Part shown: positions 37,277 to 46,392 of the stretch, in pieces | How positions within the stretch are numbered: position 1 is the stretch's first letter | Layout: each line of letters begins with the position of its first letter | NCBI GenBank assembly: GCA_946480465.1 | Contig: CAMLJY010000034.1 | Coordinates: forward strand, 1 to 64,000 | Source of the DNA: an uncultured Burkholderiales bacterium | GTDB taxonomy: Bacteria; Pseudomonadota; Gammaproteobacteria; Burkholderiales; Burkholderiaceae | DNA: 64,000 bases | Reading direction: 5' to 3' | Position numbers and translations under genes: made by a program | Notes under the pieces: model-generated | Databases searched by the model: none | What the model was told of the DNA's origin: nothing | Seen by the model: the letters and a program-made list of their open reading frames with translations, nothing else

Positions 37277-37450
37277 AGGGCTTTGCACGATCGGCCGACG
37301 GCCGCTCAGCGACGCCGATAGGCGACGATGCCGAGGGCCGCCGCCGGCCACGTGTGAAGTGACTTATTGAGCTTGTGCCCCGCGCCACGCTCGCCAACAC
37401 TGGTGGGAACACGTCAAAGAGCGCTGCCGGCGGCTGCCGGAAGGGACACC

Positions 37451-38215
37451 ATGCTGATCATCCGCCACTCGCAGCTGGCTGCGCTGCACGACGAAGCCAT
37501 GCAACGCTTCGACCGCCGCGTGGCGTCGGCGCTGGCCGATGGCTTCGCGGCCGATGCCGAACGCCTCGGGGAGCCCGGCCTGTGCCGGCTGGTGCGGCTG
37601 GGGCGGCAGCGTGCGGCGCGCCACGGCTGGCGCAGCGAGCAGGCGCTGTACCTGTACGTGGCGCTGATGCTGATGCTGGGCGCCGGCTTCGACGACGATC
37701 CCCTGCTGCCCTGGGTGCCGGCAACGCTGCTGCGTGATGCGCGGCACGATGCGGCGCACCGCATCTTCTCGCTGCATGCCATGGCGCTGGATCACCTGGA
37801 CGGCGTGGCCGGCGAAGGCAACGAGCACCTGTGCAAGGCCCTGCTGCGGCTGCGGGCGCTCGACCTGGCGGAGTTCGATGCCTTCGACGACGCCGCGCTG
37901 TGGGCCCACCTGCCGCAGCGCATCACCGGGCTCTATCCCGCAAAAGCCGCGGCCGCGGGTGCGGACGGCCTGGTGGCCTGGTCCCGCCGCGCGGCCGCCA
38001 AGGCGCGGCAGCACGGACTGCACCGCTCGCGCGACGCCGCCTTGCTGGCCTGCGTGACGTTCATGCTGGGCTGCGATGCCGATGCGGATCCGGCCTGGCC
38101 CTGGGTGGCCGAGGCGCTGGCGTCGTCCCGGCCGGCCCCGCAGCGTGCCGAGTTGCTGCACCGCGCTGCGCTGGCGCAGATCGATCAGTCGCTGGCCGTG
38201 GCCACGGAAGCCTGA
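37451..38215 (+). CDS. uncharacterised helical protein upstream of transglutaminase-like gene
   Basis: A 254-residue, all-helical soluble protein. The first 110 residues (MLIIRHSQLAALHDEAMQRF ... GEPGLCRLVRLGRQRAARHGWRSEQALYLYVALMLMLGAGFDDDPLLPW) are repeated loosely in the second half (LYPAKAAAAGADGLVAWSRRAAAKARQHGLHRSRDAALLACVTFMLGCDADADPAWPW), an apparent internal duplication. I recall relatives of this repeat beside type VI secretion effectors, so it may be a chaperone or accessory protein. It starts the three-gene set 37451-41604, and the next gene begins 2 bp after its stop. Confidence 0.7.
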   Translation: MLIIRHSQLAALHDEAMQRFDRRVASALADGFAADAERLGEPGLCRLVRLGRQRAARHGWRSEQALYLYVALMLMLGAGFDDDPLLPWVPATLLRDARHDAAHRIFSLHAMALDHLDGVAGEGNEHLCKALLRLRALDLAEFDAFDDAALWAHLPQRITGLYPAKAAAAGADGLVAWSRRAAAKARQHGLHRSRDAALLACVTFMLGCDADADPAWPWVAEALASSRPAPQRAELLHRAALAQIDQSLAVATEA

Positions 38216-38217
38216 GC

Positions 38218-40536
38218 ATGTGCTGCCCGCTCGGAAGCAGCCGCCGCAAGCAGCCCAAGGTGGCACGCGGCGAGCAGACGGTGCCGCAGCGCCGGCGCGA
38301 ACCGGTGGTCCGCAGCTCCCCGCCGCGGCGGGACAAACCGGCCGAGCGCCGCGACGAACGGACGATCGACGTCGACGCGATCAAGCGCTCGCTGGAGGGG
38401 GCGGACGAGGTGGAGGTGCTGGAGCGGCCGCCGCAGCGCACCGTCCCGCAGGATGCCAGCGCGCTCGTGGTGGTGCAGGCCGAGCATGTGGACGAGCCGA
38501 TGGCACCGCTGAAGCTCGACAGCCGCGACCCGCCCGACATCGTCGGCAAGTGCCGCACGCTGCTGCGGCTGGAAGTGCGCGGCGCGGAGCCGCCGGATGC
38601 CGGCCGGCACTGGGCGGTGGTGGACGATGCGTGCGAGATCACCGTCACCGCGGTCACCGATCCCGACGACGGCAGCGCCTGGAGCGGGCTGGACTGGGAC
38701 GGCGCCGCGGCCAAGGCCGACAAGCACGAGGCCGTCGTCTCGCGCACCGCCACGCGCAGCGGGCAGGATGTGTCGGCCACGCTGGATGGCGTGCAGAAGA
38801 CGGTGCCGGTGGAGGTGGTCGACCTGCTGGACGTGGCCGCGCCGGGCTTGAAGGTGCTGGGCACGCGCCACTGGAAGGCCTACGAGTCGGCCACGCCGGC
38901 GCGCCTGGTGGCCACCGTGAGCCCGGCCGAGGACTGGGTGCGCGGCCACCTGCAGTGGCAGGGCGGGGTGGCGGGCTCGGGCACGGTGGGCGAGGGCGCG
39001 GTGGACCTGGCCTGGCCGCTGGCGAAGGCGGCGGATTCCACGGCCGAGGAACGCGCAGGCACGGTGGTGCTGGGCACGGTGTGCCCGAAGTCCATTCCCG
39101 TCAAAGTACGCGTGTGCCGGTGGCCGAAGCTGGACCTGGTGCAGGTGAACTTCGGCGGCTACGAGGTCCGCAACGATGGCGTGGCCGAGATCGGCGTGGC
39201 CTTCGACCGGCGCTGGCGGCCCGGCCGCGCCGATCCGGCGGCGAACCAGGCGGCGGCCACCCGGCAGTCGCCCTTGTGCTTTGTGCGCGGCTCGACGGTG
39301 CAGCTCAATGCCCACTTCCAGGTGACGCAGCAGCCCACCGAGACCGAAACCGTGCGCATCCGGGGCCGGGCCGTGCACCGGGGCGTGACGATGGACTGGG
39401 AACAGGACGTCACCGTCAACCCGGGTGATGCGTACGTGAGCTTTCCGACGGCCACCGCGTCAGCGGCGCTGGCCAACGAGGTGGACGCGGGCCGGCTGAC
39501 GATCGACTGGACCATGAACACGCCCGACAACGCCACGCCGCACCAGGCCATCGGGCAGTCGGACAACCTGCTGTACGTGCTGCTGGGCGCGCCGCACAAC
39601 AACGCGCGGCTGTACCTGACGCTGCTGGACATGTCCTGCCGCGGCGCGGCCGGCGCGCAGACGGTGGATGCGCTGGTCACGGGCGCCTTCGAGCCCTTGA
39701 AGACCACCGTGGGCGATGGGCAGGGCCTGGTGCGCAAGGGTGACGGCAAGCGGCTCACCTACTACGCCACCGGCACCAACACCGCGGCCAACAACACCGT
39801 GTGGGTCACGCACGACATCCTCGGCAGCGCGGCTGCCACGGCGCGCTGCGGCGGCTGGAAGGACATGCTGCTGCACACCTACCGCATGCACGGCGTCACG
39901 GCGCCGCGCGGGCTGGCCTGCGTGCGCCGCACGCACGACGGCGCCAACGACTACGCGCAGCGCTTCCTGGTGTCGAAGCAGGCCTTCACCGGACGTGCCG
40001 GCCATGCCACCGCCGCGCCCTACACCCACCGCGGCTGCGACATCGATCCCGACACCGACATCCGCGGCCAGGGCAAGCACCAGCCGCAGTTCGAGTTCGG
40101 CGACCACGTGGTGGTCTGGCACAACGACGCCATCTACGATCCCTCTTACGGCCTGGTGGTGGCCGCGCCGCTGATGGCCGATGGCCTGCCGGATGCGCTG
40201 GCCTACGAAACCGCGGGCATCGGCGGCTTCGGCCACAACGAGGGCAATCTTTGCTACAGCAGGACATCGACCGACGGCACGCCGCAGCAGTTCGCGGTGA
40301 AGACCGGTGCCGGCGCGCTGATCACCTGCACGGCCACCGCCGGGCAGATGCTGGACGACATCGTGGCGGCCCATGCCGACCGCATCTACACCAAGGAAGC
40401 GGACCCGGCGCAGCGGCGCACGCTGCTGCGCGCGGCATTGCACCCCACGGTCGGCGACGGGCCCTTCCTGGCGGGCCGGAAGATCCACATGCCGCAACCG
40501 CGCACGCAGATCGTGCTGAAGTGGAGCTGGTCATGA
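38218..40536 (+). CDS. large protein with transglutaminase-like catalytic module
   Basis: A 772-residue protein without a signal peptide. The N-terminus (MCCPLGSSRRKQPK) is Cys/Arg rich. Residues about 110-330 look like Ig/beta-sandwich repeats. The C-terminal third resembles a transglutaminase-like Cys peptidase fold: Cys544 in ARCGGWKDMLLHTYRMHGV, His630 in EFGDHVVVWH and Asp641 in AIYDPSYG. That spacing fits a Cys-His-Asp triad. It may be a peptidoglycan- or protein-crosslinking or cleaving effector (inference). It lies 2 bp behind the helical gene and before a third gene of unknown function. Confidence 0.7.
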   Translation: MCCPLGSSRRKQPKVARGEQTVPQRRREPVVRSSPPRRDKPAERRDERTIDVDAIKRSLEGADEVEVLERPPQRTVPQDASALVVVQAEHVDEPMAPLKLDSRDPPDIVGKCRTLLRLEVRGAEPPDAGRHWAVVDDACEITVTAVTDPDDGSAWSGLDWDGAAAKADKHEAVVSRTATRSGQDVSATLDGVQKTVPVEVVDLLDVAAPGLKVLGTRHWKAYESATPARLVATVSPAEDWVRGHLQWQGGVAGSGTVGEGAVDLAWPLAKAADSTAEERAGTVVLGTVCPKSIPVKVRVCRWPKLDLVQVNFGGYEVRNDGVAEIGVAFDRRWRPGRADPAANQAAATRQSPLCFVRGSTVQLNAHFQVTQQPTETETVRIRGRAVHRGVTMDWEQDVTVNPGDAYVSFPTATASAALANEVDAGRLTIDWTMNTPDNATPHQAIGQSDNLLYVLLGAPHNNARLYLTLLDMSCRGAAGAQTVDALVTGAFEPLKTTVGDGQGLVRKGDGKRLTYYATGTNTAANNTVWVTHDILGSAAATARCGGWKDMLLHTYRMHGVTAPRGLACVRRTHDGANDYAQRFLVSKQAFTGRAGHATAAPYTHRGCDIDPDTDIRGQGKHQPQFEFGDHVVVWHNDAIYDPSYGLVVAAPLMADGLPDALAYETAGIGGFGHNEGNLCYSRTSTDGTPQQFAVKTGAGALITCTATAGQMLDDIVAAHADRIYTKEADPAQRRTLLRAALHPTVGDGPFLAGRKIHMPQPRTQIVLKWSWS

Positions 40537-40587
40537 TTCGGGCCCACGCGACGTGGTCGGCAGCCGGCCGGCCGGGGAGACTGCGGC

Positions 40588-41604
40588 ATGCATCGCCGTC
40601 TGGCACTGAAAACCCTGTGCGCCGCGGCGCTGAACGGAGGGGCGATGAGCGCTGATGCCGCCCCCTGGCACTTCCACCGCGTGCCGCTGGACACCGGCGG
40701 CTGGTCCGGCGTGCGGCTGGCCGCCGACGAGGCGCCGCAGCTGCTGGTGGCGGTCGATGGCGCCGACCATCGCCGCCGGCTGTGGCCGCTCAGTTTGCGT
40801 GGCATCGACGATGCGGCCGCCCGCCTGGCGCCGCAGCCGGTGCTGGAACTGCCGGGCCTGCTGGCCTGGGATGCGCAGCACGCCCCGGCCGGCTGGCGGG
40901 TGCTGAGCATCCACCCCGGCAGCGGCGTGGCGCCGCTGGTGCTGCACGTGGCGGGCACGCAGAAGTTCATCGACACCGCCGACGAGCGCGGCATCTTCGC
41001 GCGGCCGCGCTTCGCGGGGGCGGGGGAGGACGTCGTCGCCATCGACCTTGCGCAGCAGTACGCGCTGACCCTGTACCGCCGGCGGCCGCAGGACGGCGCG
41101 GGCCATGCGCCGCGGCAGCGGCTGCCGGCGCCCCGCGCGGACGAGGTGGTGCAGGCCGTGCACCTGCTGCCCTGGCAGGCCGGCTGGCTGCTCTTCGTGC
41201 AGCGCTTCGAGCCCGGCCCCTACCGGCCGCGCGGCCCGGGCGGCGAGACCGAGCCGCAGCGCTCCGGCCTGCTCGACCTGCAGCTGCTGGACGCGCAAGG
41301 CCGCCCGCAAGGTCCGGTGACGCAGCCTTTCGGCGAGCGGCCGGTGTTCGAGGTCGCGGTCGCCGCGGCGGCGGGCCGTGCCGCCGTGCTGGCCACCACC
41401 GCCACTGGCCATGCCCTGGCCACCGGCGCGCCGGACGACCGGGGCGCCCGGTGGACGCTGGAGGCCGACCAGGCCTGGCCCGCCGATCTGTGGTCACCCT
41501 GCCTGCAGGCCACGCCGCAGCGCCTGCGCATCGCGCTGCTGGAAGGCAGCGGCGGGCCGGTCAAGCCGGCGCTGCTGCTGGCCGAGCGGCCATGGCGGCC
41601 GTGA
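40588..41604 (+). CDS. hypothetical exported protein, third gene of the set
   Basis: A 338-residue protein with a possible signal peptide (LALKTLCAAALNGGAMSADA) and beta-rich composition. Repeated units of the type APQLLVAVDGADHRRRLWPLSLRG and GWLLFVQRFEPGPYRPRGPGG suggest a propeller or repeat fold. No family recognised. It begins 51 bp after the transglutaminase-like gene and could be its immunity or partner protein (inference only). Confidence 0.6.
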   Translation: MHRRLALKTLCAAALNGGAMSADAAPWHFHRVPLDTGGWSGVRLAADEAPQLLVAVDGADHRRRLWPLSLRGIDDAAARLAPQPVLELPGLLAWDAQHAPAGWRVLSIHPGSGVAPLVLHVAGTQKFIDTADERGIFARPRFAGAGEDVVAIDLAQQYALTLYRRRPQDGAGHAPRQRLPAPRADEVVQAVHLLPWQAGWLLFVQRFEPGPYRPRGPGGETEPQRSGLLDLQLLDAQGRPQGPVTQPFGERPVFEVAVAAAAGRAAVLATTATGHALATGAPDDRGARWTLEADQAWPADLWSPCLQATPQRLRIALLEGSGGPVKPALLLAERPWRP

Positions 41605-41740
41605 GCCCGGGCCGGAAGTGCCGGGGCGGGCGGGTGCCGGGAGCCGATGGATCCGCGCATTCGCTGCCCGGATTCCTTGATCATGCGATTCGAGAACTCC
41701 CTACATGCCGCGTCAATCTCGCATGCAGGGTTTGTTTGAG

Positions 41741-41766
41741 CCCCGTGATCTAACGCATCACCGGGG
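41741..41766 (+). terminator. hairpin before the signalling cluster
   Basis: CCCCG-TGAT and ATCA-C-CGGGG arms around a 7-base loop, followed by GTGGTTTTG. It probably ends the 37451-41604 transcript and separates it from the EAL gene. Confidence 0.45.
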
Positions 41767-41841
41767 CGTGGTTTTGTAACCGTGACTTCAGGGGGGGCGT
41801 GCCGGGTCGATAGACCGGCAGTGAACGCCGTGACCCGCGCC

Positions 41842-44442
41842 ATGCCATCCAGCCCCCTCCCGTCCGTCCCCCCTGCCGGCGGCGCCGCGGCGCTGCAGGA
41901 CGCGGGTGCCTTGCAGCACGCGCGCCGCGCGGCCTGGAACGCCGGCATGCTCGCCCGCACCGAGCTGCTGTGCCGCTCCGGTTCCTTCGAGGTCCGCCTG
42001 CCGGCCGGCGAGCTGACGATGTCGGTCGGGCTGTGCCGGCTCGTCGGCATCGACGGCGACGGCGAAGGCACGGTGCCGCTGGACGACGTGCAGTGGGTGC
42101 CCGCCAACGAGCGCGCCTTCGTCGCCGGCTTCTGGCGCAATGCGACCGAGGGCGAACCCTTCGAATTCCAGCACCGCGTGCTCGGTCCCGATGGCCAGAA
42201 GCTGCTGGTGCTGCACCGCGGCGTCGTCGAGCGCTGCCCCGACGGCGCGCTGCGCGGCATCGCGATCCTGCAGGACATCACCGCCCAGCACGAGGCCGAG
42301 CAGCGCATCCTCGAGCTGTCCAACCAGGACGAGGTGACCGGCCTCGCGAACCGCAATGCCTTCCTCGACCAGGTCGACGCGGCCATCCATGCCGCGCGCT
42401 GGGACGAGCGGGCGGTGGCGCTGTTCGCGCTCGATTTCCGGCGCATCGCCGAGATCAAGACCAGCATGGGCTTCGGCGCCGGCGACACGCTGGCGATGGC
42501 CATCGCGGCGCGGCTGACCGCGGCCCGCGGCGAGGGCGAGTCCGTTGCCCACCTCGGCGAGACCGAATTCGCGCTGATGCTCGAAGCCTCCGGCACGCTG
42601 ACCGAAGACGGGCTCAGGCAGCGCGCGCTGCGCCTGGCCGAAGCGCTGCAGCTGCCGGTGCGCCTGGGCACGACCGACGTCTATCCGAAGTGCTGCATCG
42701 GCATCGCGCGCTTTCCGCAGGATTCGGAAGCCGCCGCCCAGCTGCTCGAATCGGCGCAGACCGCGCGCCTGGGCGCCGACGATGCCAATGCCATCGGTTT
42801 CGCGCGCAGCGAGACGCATGCGCGGGTGCTGCGCGACATCGCGCTCGAATCGGCGATGAGCCGCGCCATTCCCGCCGGCGAATTCCGGCTGCACTACCAG
42901 CCGCAGGCGGACCTGGCCACCGGACGCATCTGCGGTGCCGAGGCGCTGCTGCGCTGGCGCTCGGCGGAGTTCGGCGACGTCTCGCCGGGCGAGTTCATTC
43001 CGCTGGCCGAGCGCTGCGGGATGATCGGCGCCATCGGCGACTGGGTGCTCGAGGCCGCCTGCCGGCAGATCGCCGCCTGGCGCCGCGCGGGGCTGCCGCC
43101 GGTGCGCGTGGGCGTCAACCTGTCTCCCATGCAATTGCAGCGGCCCGACCTGGCGCGCCACCTGCAGGCCATGCTGGTGGCCACCGGCGTCGATCCCACC
43201 GGCATCGGCATCGAGGTGACCGAAGGCACGCTGATGGCCGACGTGACGCTGGCGACCAAGGTGCTGCGCGACATCAAGTCGATCGGCGTGGAAATCTCGC
43301 TCGACGATTTCGGGACCGGCTTCTCCAGCCTGTCCAGCCTGTCGCGGCTGCCGATCGACGTGGTCAAGATCGACCGCTCGCTGGTGCACGACGTGGCAGC
43401 GTCCGCCAAGGACGTGTCGGTCACGCGGGCCATCATCAGCATGGCGCACGGCCTGCAGATGCAGGTGCTGGCCGAGGGCGTGGAGACCGAGGACCAGCTG
43501 GCGCTGCTGGTCTCCAGCGGCTGCGACCGGGTGCAGGGCTACTGGTTCAGCGCGCCGCTGTCGGCGCCGGACTTCGAGAAGCTGCTGCGCGAGCAGCACA
43601 GCCTGCCGCAGCGCTTCATCACGCGCGAGCGCAAGCCGCGCACGCTGCTGCTGGTGGACGACGAGGAGAACATCCTCTCGTCGCTGCGCCGGCTGCTGCG
43701 CCGCGACGGCTACCACATCATCACCGCCAACAGCGCGGCCGAAGGCATGAAGCGGTTGACCGAACACGAGGTCGACGTGATCGTCTCGGACCAGCGCATG
43801 CCGGGCATGACCGGCGTCGAGTTCCTGCGCCAGGCCAAACAGCTGTACCCGGACACGGTGCGGCTGGTGCTGTCGGGCTACACCGAGCTGCAGTCGATCA
43901 TCGACGCGGTGAACGAGGGCGCGATCTACCGCTTCCTCACCAAGCCCTGGGACGACGAACGCCTGCGCCGCCACATCGCCGAGGCCTTCCGCCAGAAGGG
44001 CCTGGCCGACGAGAACCGGCGCCTTTCCGGCGCGGTCGAGGCCGCCAACGGCGAGCTGGCCACCGCCAACGCGCGGCTGGAGCAGCTGCTGGCCCAGCGC
44101 CGCCACGAGGCCGAGCGCCTGGCCGCCAGTGCCGGCAGCCTGCGCGAGCTGGTGGACCAACTGCCGGCCGCGGTGATCGGCATCGATCCCGACGGCACCA
44201 TCGTCTTCATCAATGCCCAGGCCACCGCGCTGGTCGCCGATGCCGATGCGCTGCTCGGCAGCGCGGCCGAGCAGGCGCTGTGGCCGGCGCTGTTCGACGC
44301 GCAGGGCGGGATCGAACCCACGTCCGTCGTCGAGCACCGCGGGCAGATGCTGCGCGTCTGCGCGCAGCCGGTCGTCATCGAAGGCCAGCAGCGCGGCAGC
44401 GTGCTGATGCTGCTGCCTGAACTCGCCAGGGAGATCGCATGA
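41842..44442 (+). CDS. PAS / degenerate GGDEF / EAL / REC / PAS c-di-GMP phosphodiesterase
   Basis: An approximately 866-residue signalling protein. A PAS-like region (about 30-150) is followed by a GGDEF-like domain whose active motif reads LGETEF, so cyclase activity is unlikely. The EAL domain (about 333-583) is complete: EALLRW, VNLSPMQL, EVTEG, LDDFGTG, VVKIDRS, LAEGVET and QGYWFS. A receiver domain (about 597-720; TLLLVDDEEN, VSDQRMPG, KPW) follows, then a coiled coil and a C-terminal PAS. Start codons at 41782, 41821 (GTG) and 41842 (ATG) are possible; I took the ATG. The C-terminal position of REC after EAL is less common. It opens the cluster and overlaps the 54-residue gene by 4 bp. 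Confidence 0.85.
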   Translation: MPSSPLPSVPPAGGAAALQDAGALQHARRAAWNAGMLARTELLCRSGSFEVRLPAGELTMSVGLCRLVGIDGDGEGTVPLDDVQWVPANERAFVAGFWRNATEGEPFEFQHRVLGPDGQKLLVLHRGVVERCPDGALRGIAILQDITAQHEAEQRILELSNQDEVTGLANRNAFLDQVDAAIHAARWDERAVALFALDFRRIAEIKTSMGFGAGDTLAMAIAARLTAARGEGESVAHLGETEFALMLEASGTLTEDGLRQRALRLAEALQLPVRLGTTDVYPKCCIGIARFPQDSEAAAQLLESAQTARLGADDANAIGFARSETHARVLRDIALESAMSRAIPAGEFRLHYQPQADLATGRICGAEALLRWRSAEFGDVSPGEFIPLAERCGMIGAIGDWVLEAACRQIAAWRRAGLPPVRVGVNLSPMQLQRPDLARHLQAMLVATGVDPTGIGIEVTEGTLMADVTLATKVLRDIKSIGVEISLDDFGTGFSSLSSLSRLPIDVVKIDRSLVHDVAASAKDVSVTRAIISMAHGLQMQVLAEGVETEDQLALLVSSGCDRVQGYWFSAPLSAPDFEKLLREQHSLPQRFITRERKPRTLLLVDDEENILSSLRRLLRRDGYHIITANSAAEGMKRLTEHEVDVIVSDQRMPGMTGVEFLRQAKQLYPDTVRLVLSGYTELQSIIDAVNEGAIYRFLTKPWDDERLRRHIAEAFRQKGLADENRRLSGAVEAANGELATANARLEQLLAQRRHEAERLAASAGSLRELVDQLPAAVIGIDPDGTIVFINAQATALVADADALLGSAAEQALWPALFDAQGGIEPTSVVEHRGQMLRVCAQPVVIEGQQRGSVLMLLPELAREIA

Positions 44443-44603
44443 GCACATCCGTCGTCGCCAACGCCATTGCCGCAGCCACCACACCGTCGGTGCCCGCGGC
44501 GGAGGAGCGCGTGAAGCACCTGTTCCGCCTGTCCACGCGCCGCAGCGGCATCCATCCGCTGCAGCACCTGGTGCTGCGCTACCGGCGGGGGGAGCGGGGA
44601 TGA
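44439..44603 (+). CDS. small 54-residue protein, translationally coupled
   Basis: The reading frame starts with ATGA overlapping the stop of the EAL gene and ends with a TGA that overlaps the ATG of the HDOD gene by 4 bp. It thus links both neighbours. The product is MSTSVVANAI-AAATTPSVPA followed by a basic, arginine-rich second half (VKHLFRLSTRR, LVLRYRRGERG). No family recognised. Being exactly bounded on both sides argues strongly that it is translated. It could be an adaptor of the EAL or HDOD protein, or merely a coupling peptide. Confidence 0.65.
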   Translation: MSTSVVANAIAAATTPSVPAAEERVKHLFRLSTRRSGIHPLQHLVLRYRRGERG

Positions 44604-45448
44604 GCCCGACCGCGCCGATCGAGCTGCTGCACCGCATCGACGCGCTGCCGGCCCTGCCGAAGGCGGCGGTCGATGCGATGGCCGCCCTGCGCAGCGACGA
44701 CAGCTCGTCCGAGCGTTGCGCCGAACTGATCGCGCGCGACCAGGCACTGGCCGCGCGCACGCTCAAGCTCGCCAATTCCGCCTTCTACGGCATCCCGCGC
44801 CGCGTCGGCAGCATCCGCGATGCGGTGCACCTGCTGGGCCGGCGCACGCTGGGGACGATGGTGACCGCAGTCGTCGTCAGCCAGCAGTTCGATCCCGGCC
44901 GTTGCCCGGGCTTCCGCTTCGACGCCTTCTGGCGCCATGCGGTGGCCAGCGCGGTCGCCGCCCGCGCCATCGCCCGCGAGCTGTGCCTGGACGAGGAGCT
45001 GGCCTTCACCTGCGGCCTGATGCACGACGTGGGCCGGCTGGCGCTGGCCGCTCACCTGCCGACCCAGCTCGGCCAGGCGCTGGCGCTGGCGCGCGCGCAG
45101 GACGTGCCGCTGCACGAGGTGGAGCGCGAGGTGCTGGGCACGGACCACGTCGACATCGGTGCCGCCATCGTCGAGCGCTGGCAGCTCGCGCCCGAGGTGG
45201 CCGCCGCGGTGCGCTGGCACCACCGGCCCAGCGCGGCCGACGCGGCGGCGCAGCCGCTGGCGCTGATCGTGCACGCGGCCGACGCGATCGCGCATGCGCT
45301 GGACCTGTCCGGGCTGGAGGACGAGCAGGTGGGCGAGGCCGACATGGCGGCCTGGACCCGCCTGGAACTGAGCCCGGCGCAGTACCTGCGCGTTTTCGAA
45401 CAGACCGAGTCGCAGGTGCAAGGCCTGTGCCGGTCGCTGACCTCCTGA
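44600..45448 (+). CDS. HDOD-domain signalling protein
   Basis: A 282-residue HDOD protein: LPALPKAAVDAMAALRSDDSSSERCAELIARDQALAARTLKLANSAFYGIP, then the HD-like but catalytically weak core TCGLMHDVGRLALAAHLP and the C-terminal EVAAAVRWHHRPSAAD. HDOD domains act as regulatory modules in signalling, often with c-di-GMP proteins. It overlaps the 54-residue gene by 4 bp and is followed after 17 bp by a histidine kinase. Confidence 0.85.
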   Translation: MSPTAPIELLHRIDALPALPKAAVDAMAALRSDDSSSERCAELIARDQALAARTLKLANSAFYGIPRRVGSIRDAVHLLGRRTLGTMVTAVVVSQQFDPGRCPGFRFDAFWRHAVASAVAARAIARELCLDEELAFTCGLMHDVGRLALAAHLPTQLGQALALARAQDVPLHEVEREVLGTDHVDIGAAIVERWQLAPEVAAAVRWHHRPSAADAAAQPLALIVHAADAIAHALDLSGLEDEQVGEADMAAWTRLELSPAQYLRVFEQTESQVQGLCRSLTS

Positions 45449-45465
45449 CCACGGACCGCATCGCG

Positions 45466-46392
45466 ATGGAGTACTGCATGGATCCGATGTCCGACACCTC
45501 CGTCCTGTCCGCCGGCAGCCCGGAGGACGCCGACCAGCAGGCCTTGAACCGCCGTCTGCAGCAGCAGCTGCTGCAGTCGGAGAAGCTGGCGTCGATCGGC
45601 CAGCTGGCGGCCGGCGTCGCGCACGAGATCAACAACCCCGTGGGTTACGTGTTCTCGAACATCGGCACGCTGCAGCGCTACCTGGACGACCTGTTCCGCA
45701 TGCTCGATGCCTACGAATCGACCGAGGTGCTCATCGCCGGCACGCCCGCGGCGCAGCGCCTGGCGATGCTGCGCGACGAGCTGGACCTGGCCTACCTCAA
45801 GGAGGACGTGCCGCGCCTGATGGCCGAGTCCTTCGAGGGCATCGGCCGCGTGCGCAAGATCGTGCAGGACCTGAAGGACTTCTCGCACGTCGACGCGCGC
45901 AAGGACTGGGAGTGGGTCGACCTGCACAAGGGCATCGATTCCACGCTGAACATCGTCAACAACGAGATCAAGTACCGGGCCGACGTCATCAAGTGTTATG
46001 GCGACCTGCCCGAGGTGGAATGCCTGTCCTCGGAGCTGAACCAGGTCTTCATGAACCTGCTGGTCAATGCGGCGCACGCGGTGCGCCGCGAGCGCGGCAC
46101 CATCACCATCCGCACCGGCACGGCCGAGGCGGCCGACGGCGGCATCCCGCTGGTGTGGGTCGAGGTGGAGGACGACGGCTGCGGCATCGCCAAGGAAGAC
46201 CTCTCGCGCATCTTCGACCCGTTCTTCACCACCAAGCCGGTGGGCCAGGGCACGGGCCTGGGCCTGTCGCTGGCCTACGGCATCGTCAAGAAGCACCACG
46301 GCCGCATCGAGGTCGAGAGCGAGGTGGGCCGGGGCACGCGTTTTCGGGTGACGCTGCCGGTGCAGCGGGCGCCGGGATCGGACCATGACTGA
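45466..46392 (+). CDS. cytoplasmic sensor histidine kinase
   Basis: A 308-residue kinase without membrane segments. The H-box reads LASIGQLAAGVAHEINNPVGYV; the N, G1 and G2 boxes read NQVFMNLLVNAAHAV, DDGCGIAKEDLSRIFDPFFTTK and GQGTGLGLSLAYGIV. The input comes from other proteins since no sensor domain is visible. The next gene (REC-HD-GYP) overlaps its end by 8 bp, so that receiver is the probable phosphate acceptor. ATG 45466 was taken; internal ATGs at 45478 and 45487 are possible. It is closely related to the kinases at 49432 and 55022. Confidence 0.87.
   Translation: MEYCMDPMSDTSVLSAGSPEDADQQALNRRLQQQLLQSEKLASIGQLAAGVAHEINNPVGYVFSNIGTLQRYLDDLFRMLDAYESTEVLIAGTPAAQRLAMLRDELDLAYLKEDVPRLMAESFEGIGRVRKIVQDLKDFSHVDARKDWEWVDLHKGIDSTLNIVNNEIKYRADVIKCYGDLPEVECLSSELNQVFMNLLVNAAHAVRRERGTITIRTGTAEAADGGIPLVWVEVEDDGCGIAKEDLSRIFDPFFTTKPVGQGTGLGLSLAYGIVKKHHGRIEVESEVGRGTRFRVTLPVQRAPGSDHD

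Noticed and set aside
41788..44775. A 995-codon minus-strand frame opposite the EAL gene
   Set aside because: Same G+C-driven shadow effect; no recognisable domains and unnatural composition.
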